DNA of 15,509 bases from Hydrogenothermaceae bacterium (GTDB taxonomy: Bacteria; Aquificota; Aquificia; Aquificales; Hydrogenothermaceae), in assembly GCA_026984355.1 (NCBI GenBank), contig JALSSG010000095.1, positions 1 to 15,509 on the forward strand. Direction: 5' to 3'. Shown here one piece after another: positions 14,912-15,509 of the stretch. How positions within the stretch are numbered: the stretch's first letter is position 1; each line of letters opens with the position of its first letter. The position numbers were made by a program, and so were the translations under genes. The notes beneath the pieces were generated by a model. It ran no database searches. It worked only from the letters and a program-made list of their open reading frames with translations, and had not been told where the DNA came from.

Positions 14912-15355
14912 TTAAGTTATCTCTTCGTCTCTATGAGGTACCCATACTTCTTTAAAGAATTTTTGTTCATTTTTTAAATAATCTTTAGGTGTTTTCTCTA
15001 TTATAGATTTTGCCCAGTTCTCAATCTTTTTTCCTGTTTCCTCTCCCCACTTCCAGTATATTTCTTTTTCATAATCCTGAGGTGTTATAACCTTTCCACC
15101 AACATAAGGTTTTCCTTGATATGATGCAAGTTTAAATATTTTAAATTTATCCCAATCTAAATTTATCTGTTGTTTTTTCCTTTTTTCTTCTTCTTCTTGA
15201 TATCTTTTTAGACCGTATTGAGCAAGTCTTTTGAATATTGCGTACTTTAGGGCTTCTGCATACCCAATAGCTTCAGCTATGTCCTGTGGATATCCAAGTT
15301 TTAACGCTCTATATTTTTGTAAGGCAGCCATTTTAGGAAATCTATTTATTTTCAT
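14912..15355 (-). CDS. Conserved-looking protein of unknown function
   Basis: I do not recognise this 147-residue gene. It appears soluble and cytoplasmic: no signal peptide, membrane helix or cysteine. The first 45 residues look like a folded helical module (ALQKYRALKLGYPQDIAEAI), followed by a highly charged coiled stretch (RYQEEEEKRKKQQ, about 56-68). A tryptophan-rich second half (IYWKWGEETGKKIENWAKSI) ends VWVPHRDEE. Coding character matches its neighbours. It begins 6 bp after the upstream stop codon without a Shine-Dalgarno sequence, so it is probably coupled, and ends 10 bp before yaaA. Its place between a thioredoxin-like gene and yaaA-arsC hints at a redox or stress role, no more. 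Confidence 0.7.
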   Translation of the reverse strand: MKINRFPKMAALQKYRALKLGYPQDIAEAIGYAEALKYAIFKRLAQYGLKRYQEEEEKRKKQQINLDWDKFKIFKLASYQGKPYVGGKVITPQDYEKEIYWKWGEETGKKIENWAKSIIEKTPKDYLKNEQKFFKEVWVPHRDEEIT

Positions 15356-15361
15356 TTTGAA

Positions 15362-15509
15362 TTATTCGATGTTTTGTTTTATAAGATTTATAACTGTTTG
15401 TATATCTTTATTGCTTAATTTACCACTTTTATAAAAAATAAGTTTACCAGATTTATCAAAAAGTAGAACATTATAATCATCATCCTTTAGTCCCCATTTT
15501 TTTACGAAA
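15362..15509 (-). CDS. C-terminal part of a YtfJ/thioredoxin-like protein (5' end outside window)
   Basis: The last 48 codons of a gene entering from the right edge. The sequence has WGLKDDDYNVLLFDKSGKLI, followed by FYKSGKLSNKDIQTVINLIK. This matches the final beta hairpin and helix of thioredoxin-fold proteins, in particular the YtfJ-like group, where a strand ending LFDKDGK is followed by a short strand and GKLS before the last helix. The active-site region is not in the window, so redox activity cannot be judged. It is the first visible gene of the operon running through yaaA and arsC. Confidence 0.6.
   Translation of the reverse strand, partial: FVKKWGLKDDDYNVLLFDKSGKLIFYKSGKLSNKDIQTVINLIKQNIE

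Noticed and set aside
1..15509. CRISPR array, insertion sequence, rRNA or riboswitch
   Set aside because: No regularly spaced repeats, transposase, rRNA-like sequence or recognised riboswitch core was found; the only multi-copy motif is the short one upstream of fic.

Overview
The window is AT-rich and gene-dense, with short intergenic gaps and strong AGGAGG-type ribosome binding sites. The protein set suggests a thermophilic Aquificota bacterium. An F0 c subunit with a cleavable signal peptide, as described for Aquifex, and the lysine/glutamate-rich, low-GC coding style both point that way. A conventional rnpA gene argues against Aquificaceae such as Aquifex aeolicus, which lacks the standard RNase P, and fits Hydrogenothermaceae (Sulfurihydrogenibium/Persephonella-like). 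This assignment is an inference from gene content, not from a database match.

Region 1 (1-8888, all minus strand, read right to left). argH and then nadA come first; nadA has its own promoter and a 15-bp palindrome in its leader. Next is an F0 ATP synthase block, atpB (TTG start) - a Usp-like gene - atpE, driven by a clear extended -10 promoter and followed by a stem-loop. After it comes the ancient cluster rpmH - rnpA - yidD - yidC - mnmE, with tight overlaps, and then rho, which runs off the left edge. The block groups the membrane insertase YidC and its helper YidD with F0 subunits a and c, which are typical YidC clients.

Region 2 (8889-12407, plus strand). A divergent promoter region leads to valS and, 19 bp after its stop codon, a tRNA-Leu(CAA). 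The ValRS is unusually long (1090 residues). The extra length lies in one place: about 185 residues inserted between the two CxxC knuckles of its zinc-binding insertion.

Region 3 (12433-15509, minus strand). This is accessory in character. From the right edge inward it holds the 3' end of a YtfJ/thioredoxin-like gene, an unrecognised 147-residue gene, yaaA (peroxide stress family) and a thioredoxin-type arsC, arranged as one tight, partly overlapping operon. A decayed gene fragment follows, then a self-inhibited Fic-family AMP transferase with a C-terminal DNA-binding-like domain. Three copies of the motif TGTCCCGA/TCGGGACA surround the fic promoter and start codon, which suggests an autoregulatory operator. 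The fic gene converges on the tRNA-Leu gene.

The most unusual items are the ValRS insertion, the fic operator array, the Usp-like gene inside the F0 operon, and the gene remnant between arsC and fic. No CRISPR array, insertion sequence or rRNA gene is visible.
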